The notes under the pieces were generated by a model. It worked only from the letters and a program-made list of their open reading frames with translations. It searched no databases and had not been told where the DNA came from. The position numbers and the translations under genes were made by a program. Below, piece by piece: positions 1 to 5,775 of a DNA stretch of 10,545 bases. Position 1 is the first letter of the stretch; the number at the start of each line of letters is the position of its first letter. Origin of the DNA: Methanosarcinales archaeon (GTDB lineage: Archaea; Halobacteriota; Syntropharchaeia; Alkanophagales; Methanospirareceae); the NCBI GenBank assembly GCA_025464425.1, contig JAODGV010000021.1:1-10545 (forward strand), read 5' to 3'.

Positions 1-50
1 TTCCAGTAAACGGAGACATCTGATCGGGTATTCACACATGTAGTCAATAA

Positions 51-200
51 CAAATATGGCACAACGGAAATAAAAGCACCTTTTATGAAACGCCAGACAG
101 GGAGGATAAGGCGGTAGAAATCGAGAAGGAAGTCGTTGAGAAGCTGAAAGAGCTCCTTGGAATAAAACTGGATTGCCTGTATTATGACACCACTTCAACG
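51..200 (+). pseudogene. Possible transposase remnant (IS4/IS1634-like)
   Basis: Reading from position 51, just after an in-frame stop at 48-50, the plus strand encodes a short open stretch with a charged helix (KEVVEKLKELLGIK) followed by LDCLYYDTTST at roughly 165-200. A hydrophobic strand ending in YDTT/S is typical of the first catalytic aspartate region of IS4/IS1634-superfamily DDE transposases. After about position 200 the reading frame continues but no longer looks like a transposase, and it runs into the antisense of the next gene. Upstream, stops occur in this frame at 21-23 and 48-50. No start, no further DDE residues and no terminal inverted repeat are visible. I infer a decayed internal fragment, possibly continuing to the left of the window. 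It could instead be a fragment of an unrelated protein. Confidence 0.4.
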
Positions 201-237
201 TTAAGAATATCGGTATCCAGGGGAAAGCGTCTGCGGA

Positions 238-996
238 TTATGTTTGATGGATTACCCTGTTCACGAACCCGAACCCCAGCGAATTCCGCTCGCCAAAGCC
301 CGCATCCATCCCCAGCTCTATTATCCGCCGCTGCATATCGTCCATATAACTCCAGATAAACTCCCACATGCTACCCACCAGCACGTACTCGCGACCATCT
401 ATAACCACCTTCGTTGCTGTACCACGTCTGAACACGAACTGCTCAAACAGCTCGTATTCCCGCAGATTCGTGCCATAAAACTCGTTATACTTCTTCATCA
501 GGTTCTCACTCAGCTGCCTGACAAACGCCTCAAATGAATATTTCGGTCGCCAGTAGACATATCTCGCCTTCCTCTCACACTCCGGTATCCGGTACCGCTC
601 GTAACTCCTCTCGGGTATCCTTATTATTATAGGCGTGGCTGTCATCAATCTCAGACCACCCCGCCGCCTCAACCGCACATCTATGCGCTTGACTCCTCTC
701 AGTTCAAAGCACATCTCCCCTATACCTATCATGTTAACATCACGAAGCGCCATCTCCAGCGATGATATAAGCACATGGTCAGGTGATGCGATGATCAAAT
801 TCGCAGATTCGCCCGCTTCCATGTCCCTTATCGGGAAAATATTGGAAAAACAGAAGAATTTGTAGCCCGGTCTGTCGTGCAACTCACCATATCCTGATTT
901 CCTCAGCAGCCCGTAAATGAATCCCTGAAGCTTATGATGGTACATCATCTCATAACACTGATCCTTCACAGCATTCAGCTGTATGAGGAGTCGCAT
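238..996 (-). CDS. cas6: CRISPR endoribonuclease Cas6
   Basis: This 252-residue protein belongs to the Cas6 family, which cuts the repeat of CRISPR precursor transcripts to release mature crRNAs. It has the two-RRM-like layout and the glycine-rich C-terminal signature GFGERNSLGFGFV (233-245). By alignment from memory with the Pyrococcus furiosus enzyme, all three catalytic residues are present: Tyr28 in LQGFIY, His40 in ELHD and Lys46 in GYKFF, with the His-to-Lys spacing of six conserved. The start at 996 is supported because MRLLIQL is the expected first beta strand. The first 22 bases overlap the end of the upstream zpr1-trpC gene, so it is probably co-transcribed with it. No repeat array or other cas gene lies in the window. 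It would serve a type I or III system encoded elsewhere. The length is normal for the family and no frame damage is seen. Confidence 0.93.
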   Translation of the reverse strand: MRLLIQLNAVKDQCYEMMYHHKLQGFIYGLLRKSGYGELHDRPGYKFFCFSNIFPIRDMEAGESANLIIASPDHVLISSLEMALRDVNMIGIGEMCFELRGVKRIDVRLRRRGGLRLMTATPIIIRIPERSYERYRIPECERKARYVYWRPKYSFEAFVRQLSENLMKKYNEFYGTNLREYELFEQFVFRRGTATKVVIDGREYVLVGSMWEFIWSYMDDMQRRIIELGMDAGFGERNSLGFGFVNRVIHQT

Positions 997-2216
997 AGTT
1001 CCCTGACCTTCGATTCTATATCAGGTGCATGCATGATAGAAGTCCCCACGAGTATGGCATCCGCACCCGCATTGAACATCCTCAACGCATCATCCTTGCT
1101 CGCTATACCGCTCATCGCCACCAGAGGCACACCCGCCGGCAATCTGCTCTTCACCGCAGGTGCTATCGCTTCAAATGTCTCAAGTCGCACATCCAGCGTT
1201 ACTAAATCTCGATTGTTTATACCTACGATTACGGAATCTGCAACCTCACTCAGATCAGGCAATTTAGCCCTCGAAACACTGTCTATCTCAACAATGCACT
1301 CCATACCGAACGAACGAGCCTTATTGACCAGTTCTATCATCTGCCGCTCATTCAGAAACCGCATTATCAGCAGGATTGCATCCGCACCATGTACATACGA
1401 TTCCATCACCTGGAACTCATCAAATATGAAATCCTTCCTCAACACAGGTAATGAAACCGCGAGTTTTACCGCTTCCAGATCGGATAATGAGCCATCAAAC
1501 GCTTCATCCGTCAGTACCGATACCGCACACGCACCGCCTGCCTCTATACGACTCGCTGCAACCGCTGCATCTATCTCTATACCCTGACCAGTGAGTCCTT
1601 TCCGCTTTAGCTCGCCAATCACCGGTCTCCTTCCGGCTTCTACTGCCGCCACTATCGCCTGTCTCATACTCCTCCGCACCTTCAATAGCTCCATGCGCCT
1701 CTTTTTACGCTTCAGTATCTCGTCCACCTGACGTGGTATTATCGCACTGTTACCGGTTGGATCCTCTATTATCAATGTCATCCCCTTCTCCCCCGCTTTT
1801 ATCCCCTCTATATACTTCAATATGTAATCCGCACGTTCCCTCTTCGCTCCTTCTACCTCTGTGCGCAACATCTTCACTATCCGTTCCACACGTGCCAGCA
1901 CTCCCTCCACCGTTGTGATGAACGATTCACCCCTTCTCGGCTCCACGTTCACACCCAGTTCCGGTATCTCTATCCTGCCACTGGACGACCTCACAACCAT
2001 GGCACTCAAATCTTCCACGGAAGATACATGCAATTCATGCCGCTTCTTGCTCTCATCACCCGATAAAATCATCACATCAGAGTAATGATAGCCACATGAC
2101 GGGCATGTACTCACAAACAGCATGATGTCACCGAAATAGGGTATGTTATAAGGCTTAAATTCAAGATCACTATCCGCGCCACAGACCGGGCATTTCTCCT
2201 TCACTTCACTCTCCAC
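975..2216 (-). CDS. trpC: ZPR1 zinc-finger domain fused to indole-3-glycerol-phosphate synthase
   Basis: One uninterrupted 413-residue frame holds two proteins that are normally separate. Residues 1-160 are a full archaeal ZPR1 domain: C4 zinc finger (Cys9, Cys12, Cys38, Cys41), the strands VVRSSSGRIEIPELGV, TTVEGVL, and the closing EDPTGNSAI at 151-159. Residues about 175-407 are a TIM-barrel indole-3-glycerol-phosphate synthase, which closes the indole ring in tryptophan synthesis. Counterparts of the Sulfolobus catalytic residues are seen: Glu202 and Lys204 (GELKRKG), Lys261 (LRKDF), Glu310 (VEID), Asn334 (GINNRD) and Ser369. The usual ESG is MSG here (Met368), and the usual KRKSPSG is KRKGLTG. 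The start is GTG at 2216, overlapping the sepF stop by 11 bases and preceded by AAGGTGG. In-frame Met175 or Met184 could give a separate TrpC, but neither has a convincing ribosome site. No other trp gene is present in the window. Confidence 0.9.
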   Translation of the reverse strand: MESEVKEKCPVCGADSDLEFKPYNIPYFGDIMLFVSTCPSCGYHYSDVMILSGDESKKRHELHVSSVEDLSAMVVRSSSGRIEIPELGVNVEPRRGESFITTVEGVLARVERIVKMLRTEVEGAKRERADYILKYIEGIKAGEKGMTLIIEDPTGNSAIIPRQVDEILKRKKRRMELLKVRRSMRQAIVAAVEAGRRPVIGELKRKGLTGQGIEIDAAVAASRIEAGGACAVSVLTDEAFDGSLSDLEAVKLAVSLPVLRKDFIFDEFQVMESYVHGADAILLIMRFLNERQMIELVNKARSFGMECIVEIDSVSRAKLPDLSEVADSVIVGINNRDLVTLDVRLETFEAIAPAVKSRLPAGVPLVAMSGIASKDDALRMFNAGADAILVGTSIMHAPDIESKVRELCDSSYS

Positions 2217-2589
2217 CCACCTTCTCCCTGGATATCTTCACACCCCCGGGCGCCACTACTATCTGATTCTCTCCTATACCCGCTATATCACCACCGACAT
2301 CGAGCGTAGCCAGTTTGAGGTCCTTTATCGCCTTCTCTATCAGCACCTTATCATGTTTCACGAGTGAAATGTCCACGATAAGGAGATTACCTGCATAGAC
2401 CTCCCGCTTCAAAACAGGAATATCATGCAAACCCGTCAATTCCGCGGTCCTCACATACATCTTCACCTCTTCCGGCTGCTCACCCATAGCCTCCTCGTAC
2501 TCCTCTATATCCAGGTCGAAGTCCAGATAATCTCCCTCTTCCTCCTCCCTGCGCGGGAACAACTTCCCCAGACCTTCTTTCAAACCCAT
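2206..2589 (-). CDS. sepF: Archaeal SepF-like cell division protein (DUF552)
   Basis: SepF anchors FtsZ to the membrane in archaea that divide with FtsZ. The 127-residue product begins with a short amphipathic helix (MGLKEGLGKLF), the expected membrane-targeting segment, followed by an acidic linker rich in Glu and Asp (residues about 13-40). The C-terminal SepF core follows, with YAGNLLIVDIS and the signature GGDIAGIGENQIVVAPGGVKI near the end. I place the start at 2589 rather than at the in-frame ATG at 2601, because the sequence GGTGAT just before 2589 makes a good ribosome site and the protein then begins with the expected helix. The gene is preceded by a 57-base gap with a TATA-like element and overlaps the next gene by 11 bases, suggesting translational coupling. 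Confidence 0.88.
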   Translation of the reverse strand: MGLKEGLGKLFPRREEEEGDYLDFDLDIEEYEEAMGEQPEEVKMYVRTAELTGLHDIPVLKREVYAGNLLIVDISLVKHDKVLIEKAIKDLKLATLDVGGDIAGIGENQIVVAPGGVKISREKVGGE

Positions 2590-2612
2590 TCGTATCACCA
2601 TCCTTAACTTCT

Positions 2613-2628
2613 ACTTTTATAGATATAA
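2613..2628 (-). promoter_or_regulatory. Probable internal promoter for sepF-zpr1/trpC-cas6
   Basis: The 57-base gap between arvC and sepF is strongly AT-rich. On the minus strand it reads TTATATCTATAAAAG, containing two overlapping TATA-like elements 24 to 39 bases before the sepF ATG at 2589. Transcription starting about 25 bases downstream would give a very short leader that could still include the GGTGAT ribosome site. This is placed by sequence and spacing only. Confidence 0.42.
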
Positions 2629-2646
2629 TTTTTATTTTACCTTGAT

Positions 2647-3003
2647 TTATTCCTTCCCCTTCTGCTTTCTTTTCTTCTTCTTCTTCGCAAATAGCGAGGG
2701 CAGATGGATCGCATAAGTACCATTATGTCTTAAGCCCATCACTATCTCCTCCTTACTCATCAGTGCGTCCAGATTGAGCTCATAAATACCCGTACCTATG
2801 ATCCTCAGACTCTCTATTCGCTCATCCGGGCTTATACCCTCATCACTTTCCTCTATCTTTAACCGCTCTACCAGCTCTTCTGCATTCAGGTCTGTACCAT
2901 CCCTTATATACAGGAAGAACCTGCCACCGCATTCCGGGCAGCCATTGAGCATCTCTTCACTTATATGCTCAAACTTCTTGCCGCATTTCAAACATCTGTG
3001 CAT
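2647..3003 (-). CDS. arvC: OapC/ArvC family zinc-ribbon protein (DUF2072)
   Basis: The 118-residue product has an N-terminal zinc ribbon with paired cysteines at 4/7 (CLKC) and 22/25 (CPEC), then a linker, a segment around residues 63-85 (ESLRIIGTGIYELNLDALM) and a short hydrophobic strand TYAIHLPSLF. It ends in a lysine-rich tail, KKKKKRKQKGKE, likely to contact nucleic acid or acidic lipid. This matches the OapC/ArvC family that travels with ArvA and ArvB in euryarchaea. The family is associated with the ArvA GTPase module linked to extracellular vesicles in haloarchaea; the biochemical role of this subunit is not established. The start codon lies two bases after the arvB stop, so the genes are very likely translated from one message. 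No strong Shine-Dalgarno site is visible for it. Confidence 0.85.
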   Translation of the reverse strand: MHRCLKCGKKFEHISEEMLNGCPECGGRFFLYIRDGTDLNAEELVERLKIEESDEGISPDERIESLRIIGTGIYELNLDALMSKEEIVMGLRHNGTYAIHLPSLFAKKKKKRKQKGKE

Positions 3004-3005
3004 TT

Positions 3006-3338
3006 TCAGGTCGTGGAGATGATAGCACTTATCAGGTCTTTATCCTTCTTTATCGTCCGCATCTTCGCCGCGGGTCCGATAACAGTGAGTCTGGTCCTCT
3101 TCCTCAGGTTCAATAAGCTCCTCTTCGCTGGATACCCGCTTATCTCGATGCCCGGGAAATTGTCATCCACCTCCAGCATCGTGAGCTCTATCAATTTCAT
3201 CTGCTCCTCAGCCGTCAATCCTCCCTCAAGAACCACTATGTTGCCCGATTTGACATCGTCCAGTATAAACCTCAGCTTCTCCATCAAACCCATGGATTCT
3301 ATCTTATCCCTGGATACCAGGTTCATCTCTATCCCCAT
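3006..3338 (-). CDS. arvB: OapB/ArvB family protein (DUF2073)
   Basis: The 110-residue product matches the OapB/ArvB (DUF2073) family: IEMNLVSRDKIESM at the start, a helix ending in DDVKSGNIVVLEGGLTAEEQMKLIE (about 27-51), then FPGIEISGYP and a basic-hydrophobic strand RTRLTVIGPA at 81-90. No enzymatic motif is seen. The family is found next to the small GTPase ArvA and the zinc ribbon ArvC, as here, and probably works with them. The frame stays open upstream to 3410, inside arvA, but 3338 is the clear start because GGAGGTG lies five bases before it and homologues begin with this sequence. It sits 22 bases after arvA and 2 bases before arvC. Confidence 0.86.
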   Translation of the reverse strand: MGIEMNLVSRDKIESMGLMEKLRFILDDVKSGNIVVLEGGLTAEEQMKLIELTMLEVDDNFPGIEISGYPAKRSLLNLRKRTRLTVIGPAAKMRTIKKDKDLISAIISTT

Positions 3339-3343
3339 CACTC

Positions 3344-3350
3344 CACCTCC
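3344..3350 (-). promoter_or_regulatory. Strong ribosome binding site of arvB
   Basis: On the minus strand GGAGGTG lies five bases before the ATG at 3338, in the 22-base gap after arvA. It is the best Shine-Dalgarno match I found in the window and decides the arvB start against the longer open frame beginning at 3410. Confidence 0.8.
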
Positions 3351-3360
3351 TTCCTTGCTA

Positions 3361-4050
3361 TTAACCGAAGACTTTTGCCATTTCCGCATACAGCACCTCC
3401 ATATTATCACCCTTCAATGCCGATACAGGTACCACACGATGCTGCGGGAACGCGTTTTTTATACGCTGAGGGGCAGCATCGGGCAGATCTATCTTGTTCG
3501 CCGCGATGATGATTGGTATACCCCTCGCCTCCATGTTACCTATTATGACGACATTCGTCTGTGTATATGGGTCTTCAGTAGAATCCATGAGTAAAATGAC
3601 ACCATCAATATCATCAAGCCACTTAATCGCTTCTATAACACCCTCTGTCGCCTCTTTCGCACGCCGCTTCGCCTCATCTTCCGGCAGACCATAAGCCATG
3701 AAATCACGGAAATCTATCTTCGTTGCCAGTCCCGGCGTATCAACCACATCGAGCATCAACTTCGCCCGGCTCACCTTTGGCAAGGGATTACCACCACCAT
3801 TATAGAATTTCCTCTTGAGATCTATTAGAATCCCCGCACGCCTTATCACACGCCTCGTTTCATGCGGTATCTCGGTGGATACGCCCACATCCTCATTCTC
3901 ATCCACGAAGGTGTGTATTATCCGATTTGCAAGAGTCGTTTTACCAGCATTTGGTGGACCATAAATGCCTATCTTTACTGCTTTCTTCTTGAATAAAAGG
4001 GCTAACATCAGCTTCGATAGAAACCGCTTCATCCGCTTCCTCGTGCTCAT
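3361..4050 (-). CDS. arvA: Era-like small GTPase ArvA/OapA
   Basis: The 229-residue protein is a TRAFAC-class GTPase with all diagnostic motifs: G1 GPPNAGKTT (31-39), a switch region with IPHETRRV (61-68), G3 DTPG (104-107), G4 NKID (185-188) and G5 SAL (210-212). The family-specific stretches ATEGVIEAIKWL, DSTEDPYTQTN and AFPQHRVVPVSALKGDNM match archaeal ArvA (earlier OapA). In Haloferax this GTPase has been reported as needed for extracellular vesicle formation. A basic, amphipathic N-terminal helix (residues 4-20, ending LMLALLF) could hold it at the membrane. It heads the gene train with arvB and arvC. The ATG at 4050 is used here; the in-frame ATG at residue 7 is an alternative. Extra residues at 82-93 (FYNGGGNPLPKV) lengthen a loop before strand LMLDVVDTPG. 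Confidence 0.9.
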   Translation of the reverse strand: MSTRKRMKRFLSKLMLALLFKKKAVKIGIYGPPNAGKTTLANRIIHTFVDENEDVGVSTEIPHETRRVIRRAGILIDLKRKFYNGGGNPLPKVSRAKLMLDVVDTPGLATKIDFRDFMAYGLPEDEAKRRAKEATEGVIEAIKWLDDIDGVILLMDSTEDPYTQTNVVIIGNMEARGIPIIIAANKIDLPDAAPQRIKNAFPQHRVVPVSALKGDNMEVLYAEMAKVFG

Positions 4051-4070
4051 CTCCGCTGATTAAAAATAGA

Positions 4071-4083
4071 TTAAATTTAATAA
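4071..4083 (-). promoter_or_regulatory. Probable arvA promoter (TATA box)
   Basis: The minus strand reads TTATTAAATTTAA here, centred about 27 bases before the arvA ATG. That spacing fits an archaeal TATA box driving a leaderless or very short-leader message. It lies back to back with the eIF1A promoter in the 99-base divergent intergenic region. Confidence 0.42.
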
Positions 4084-4093
4084 AACCTTACCC

Positions 4094-4102
4094 CTTTATA
4101 GG
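4094..4102 (+). promoter_or_regulatory. Probable eIF1A operon promoter (TATA box)
   Basis: The plus strand reads CTTTATAGG here within an AT-rich stretch. Transcription starting about 25 bases downstream, near 4120, would leave a leader of about 30 bases before the TTG start of eIF1A. Assigned by composition and spacing. Confidence 0.4.
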
Positions 4103-4149
4103 TAAATAAAAGTTATGACATCATTAATAGCGTTCAGGGACAGTGGAAA

Positions 4150-4452
4150 TTGGCAAAGATAGAGGGGGATACAGAGGAGGTAATAAGAGTACGCATACCG
4201 CAGCGAGATAAAGGTGAGGTGCTGGCTATTGTCGAGAAGATGCTGGGTGGCAGGAGAGTAACAGTCCAGTGTGAGGATGGAGTGGAGCGAATGGCGCGAA
4301 TACCCGGCAGATTGAAGCGAAAACAGTGGATTAACGTCGGTGACGTCGTGATTATCATACCATGGGAGTTCCAGAATGAAAAAGCGGATCTCATACATAA
4401 ATATACAAGACCGCAGGCGGAATGGTTGAGAAAGAAGGGCTATTTGAAGTAG
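4150..4452 (+). CDS. eif1A: Translation initiation factor aIF1A
   Basis: The 100-residue product is the archaeal homologue of eIF1A/IF1, an OB-fold factor that binds the A site of the small ribosomal subunit during initiation. The OB-fold core is clear: GEVLAIVEKMLGGRRVTVQCEDG (about 22-44), MARIPGRLKRKQWINVGDVVIIIPWEF (48-74) and the family tail KADLIHKYTRPQAEWL. The length is normal. The start is unusual: the only usable in-frame start after the upstream promoter is TTG at 4150, since no in-frame ATG or GTG precedes it back to the TATA box and the ribosome site is weak. An ATG at 4115 in another frame opens only 15 codons. The last 31 bases overlap the start of rio1. It begins the conserved eIF1A-rio1-KH gene string. 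Confidence 0.95.
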   Translation: MAKIEGDTEEVIRVRIPQRDKGEVLAIVEKMLGGRRVTVQCEDGVERMARIPGRLKRKQWINVGDVVIIIPWEFQNEKADLIHKYTRPQAEWLRKKGYLK

Positions 4453-5279
4453 AGAAATGGCTGAAGAGGGAAGAGCGACCTTTACCTAAGGGTAAGAAGC
4501 GGAAGAAGGATTATCGTGAGCTCAAAACAGAAGAGTATGTCTTTGAGCCCGTCACACTCGAAACGCTTTATAAATTCGCGAAGAAGGGTATAATAAAAGC
4601 GCTGGGCGGTCCTGTAAGCCGTGGTAAAGAAGCGATTGTATTTCACGCACTTGGTGACGCAGATGAAGAGTTAGCTATAAAGATATATAAGTTGAGCACA
4701 TCTAACTTCAATGCCATGCTCGATTACATCATAGGTGATCCGAGATTCACGCACATAAAGAAGGACCGGCGTAGTGTGGTATTCACGTGGGCGCGTAAGG
4801 AACTGAAGAACCTTAAGCGAGCTTATAATGCCGGTGTACCCGTTCCCAGGCCGATTGCATGCATCAATAATGTGTTGATAATGGAATTTGTGGGTAAGGG
4901 CGGTATAGCCGCGCCGAGATTGCGTGACATACCGCCTGAACTGCTGGTACGGGATTTCGAGCTTGATGAGCTGCTCAAACTGATAATCAGCTATTTAAAA
5001 ACACTCTATAAAGATGCGGGTATGGTCCATGCCGATCTCAGTGAGTTCAATATATTAATGCAGGGCTATGAGGGCGGTGAAGAGGAAGTGAAACCCGTAT
5101 TGATAGATCTGGGACAGGCTCTGCTGCTGGAGCATCCAAATGCTGATGCGTTCCTCAGACGGGATGTTGAGAATATCCTCTTATTCTTCAACCGACTTGG
5201 TTTAAAATGTTCAGTAGAGGAGATGATCAGGTGGATAAAAAATGGCGATAACGCAGTATCTCAGGATACCACAGGATAG
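4422..5279 (+). CDS. rio1: Serine/threonine protein kinase/ATPase Rio1
   Basis: The 285-residue protein is a RIO1-type atypical kinase, which acts as an ATPase switch in late maturation of the small ribosomal subunit. It has the RIO nucleotide loop SRGKEAIVF (66-74), the ATP-contacting lysine in AIKIYK (Lys87), the Rio1-specific segment YKLSTSNFNAMLDYIIGDPRF (split by eye around 89-109), hinge VLIMEFVG (151-158), catalytic loop HADLSEFN with Asp205 and Asn210, and metal-binding IDLGQA with Asp229. All catalytic residues are present. The start at 4422 overlaps eIF1A by 31 bases in another frame, and the end overlaps the KH gene by 38 bases, so the last 12 residues share DNA with the KH protein's N terminus. 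This order is common in archaea and fits a ribosome-assembly operon. Confidence 0.94.
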   Translation: MVEKEGLFEVEKWLKREERPLPKGKKRKKDYRELKTEEYVFEPVTLETLYKFAKKGIIKALGGPVSRGKEAIVFHALGDADEELAIKIYKLSTSNFNAMLDYIIGDPRFTHIKKDRRSVVFTWARKELKNLKRAYNAGVPVPRPIACINNVLIMEFVGKGGIAAPRLRDIPPELLVRDFELDELLKLIISYLKTLYKDAGMVHADLSEFNILMQGYEGGEEEVKPVLIDLGQALLLEHPNADAFLRRDVENILLFFNRLGLKCSVEEMIRWIKNGDNAVSQDTTG

Positions 5280-5775
5280 GATTGGGGTGCTCATCGGGCA
5301 TAATGGTGCAGTAAAGGACGAGCTTGAGCGGCTATCAGCGAGTAAGATAAGTGTGGATAGCGAAGAGGGTGTGGTATGTATAGAGGGTGTAGAGGGAGAA
5401 GATCCCACAAAAACATTGAGGGTTGTGGATGTGGTCAGAGCGATAGGTCGTGGATTCTCTCCCGAGAGGGCTATCGCACTGCTCGAGGACGATTCTTTGA
5501 TCTTTGATGTCATTTCGCTCGCTCATCTCTCCCCAAAGGCATTGAAGCGGATGAAGGGTCGGATAATAGGGCAGAAAGGCAAGACCAGACGCGTGATAGA
5601 GACGCTTACGGGCGTAAAAATGTCCGTATATGGTAAAACTGTCAGCCTGATAGGCTATCCAGAGCAGCTAAAAGAGGCGCGTGAGGCTATCGAGATGCTG
5701 CTCCGTGGTACGCCGCATAGTACCGTATATGCGTTCCTTGAGCGTAAAAGACCTGCATTGGAGCCTGAATGGTAG
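5242..5775 (+). CDS. KH-domain ribosome assembly protein, Dim2/Pno1 (KRR1) type
   Basis: The 177-residue product has two KH RNA-binding domains: the first with GHNG at 19-22 and strand SKISVDSEEGVVCIEG, the second with GRIIGQKGKTRRVIE (106-120) and MSVYGKTVSLIGYPEQ. Between them lies the family segment AIGRGFSPERAIALLEDD. The C terminus, RGTPHSTVYAFLE, is characteristic of archaeal Dim2/Pno1 homologues, which bind the 3' end region of small-subunit rRNA and partner with Rio kinases. The start at 5242 has AGGTGG about seven bases upstream and lies within the end of rio1, giving a 38-base overlap. The stop overlaps the pcm start by seven bases. Length and motifs are complete. Confidence 0.92.
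   Translation: MAITQYLRIPQDRIGVLIGHNGAVKDELERLSASKISVDSEEGVVCIEGVEGEDPTKTLRVVDVVRAIGRGFSPERAIALLEDDSLIFDVISLAHLSPKALKRMKGRIIGQKGKTRRVIETLTGVKMSVYGKTVSLIGYPEQLKEAREAIEMLLRGTPHSTVYAFLERKRPALEPEW

Noticed and set aside
1..996. A CRISPR array next to cas6
   Set aside because: I found no regularly spaced repeat in the bases before or after cas6, or elsewhere in the window.
934..1587. A 217-codon open frame on the plus strand opposite trpC
   Set aside because: It is antisense to strongly conserved TrpC sequence, is serine/threonine-rich in the way mirrored frames are, and has no recognisable domain.
2965..3594. A 209-codon open frame on the plus strand opposite arvB and arvA
   Set aside because: It spans two conserved genes on the other strand and shows no family motif; it is a shadow frame.
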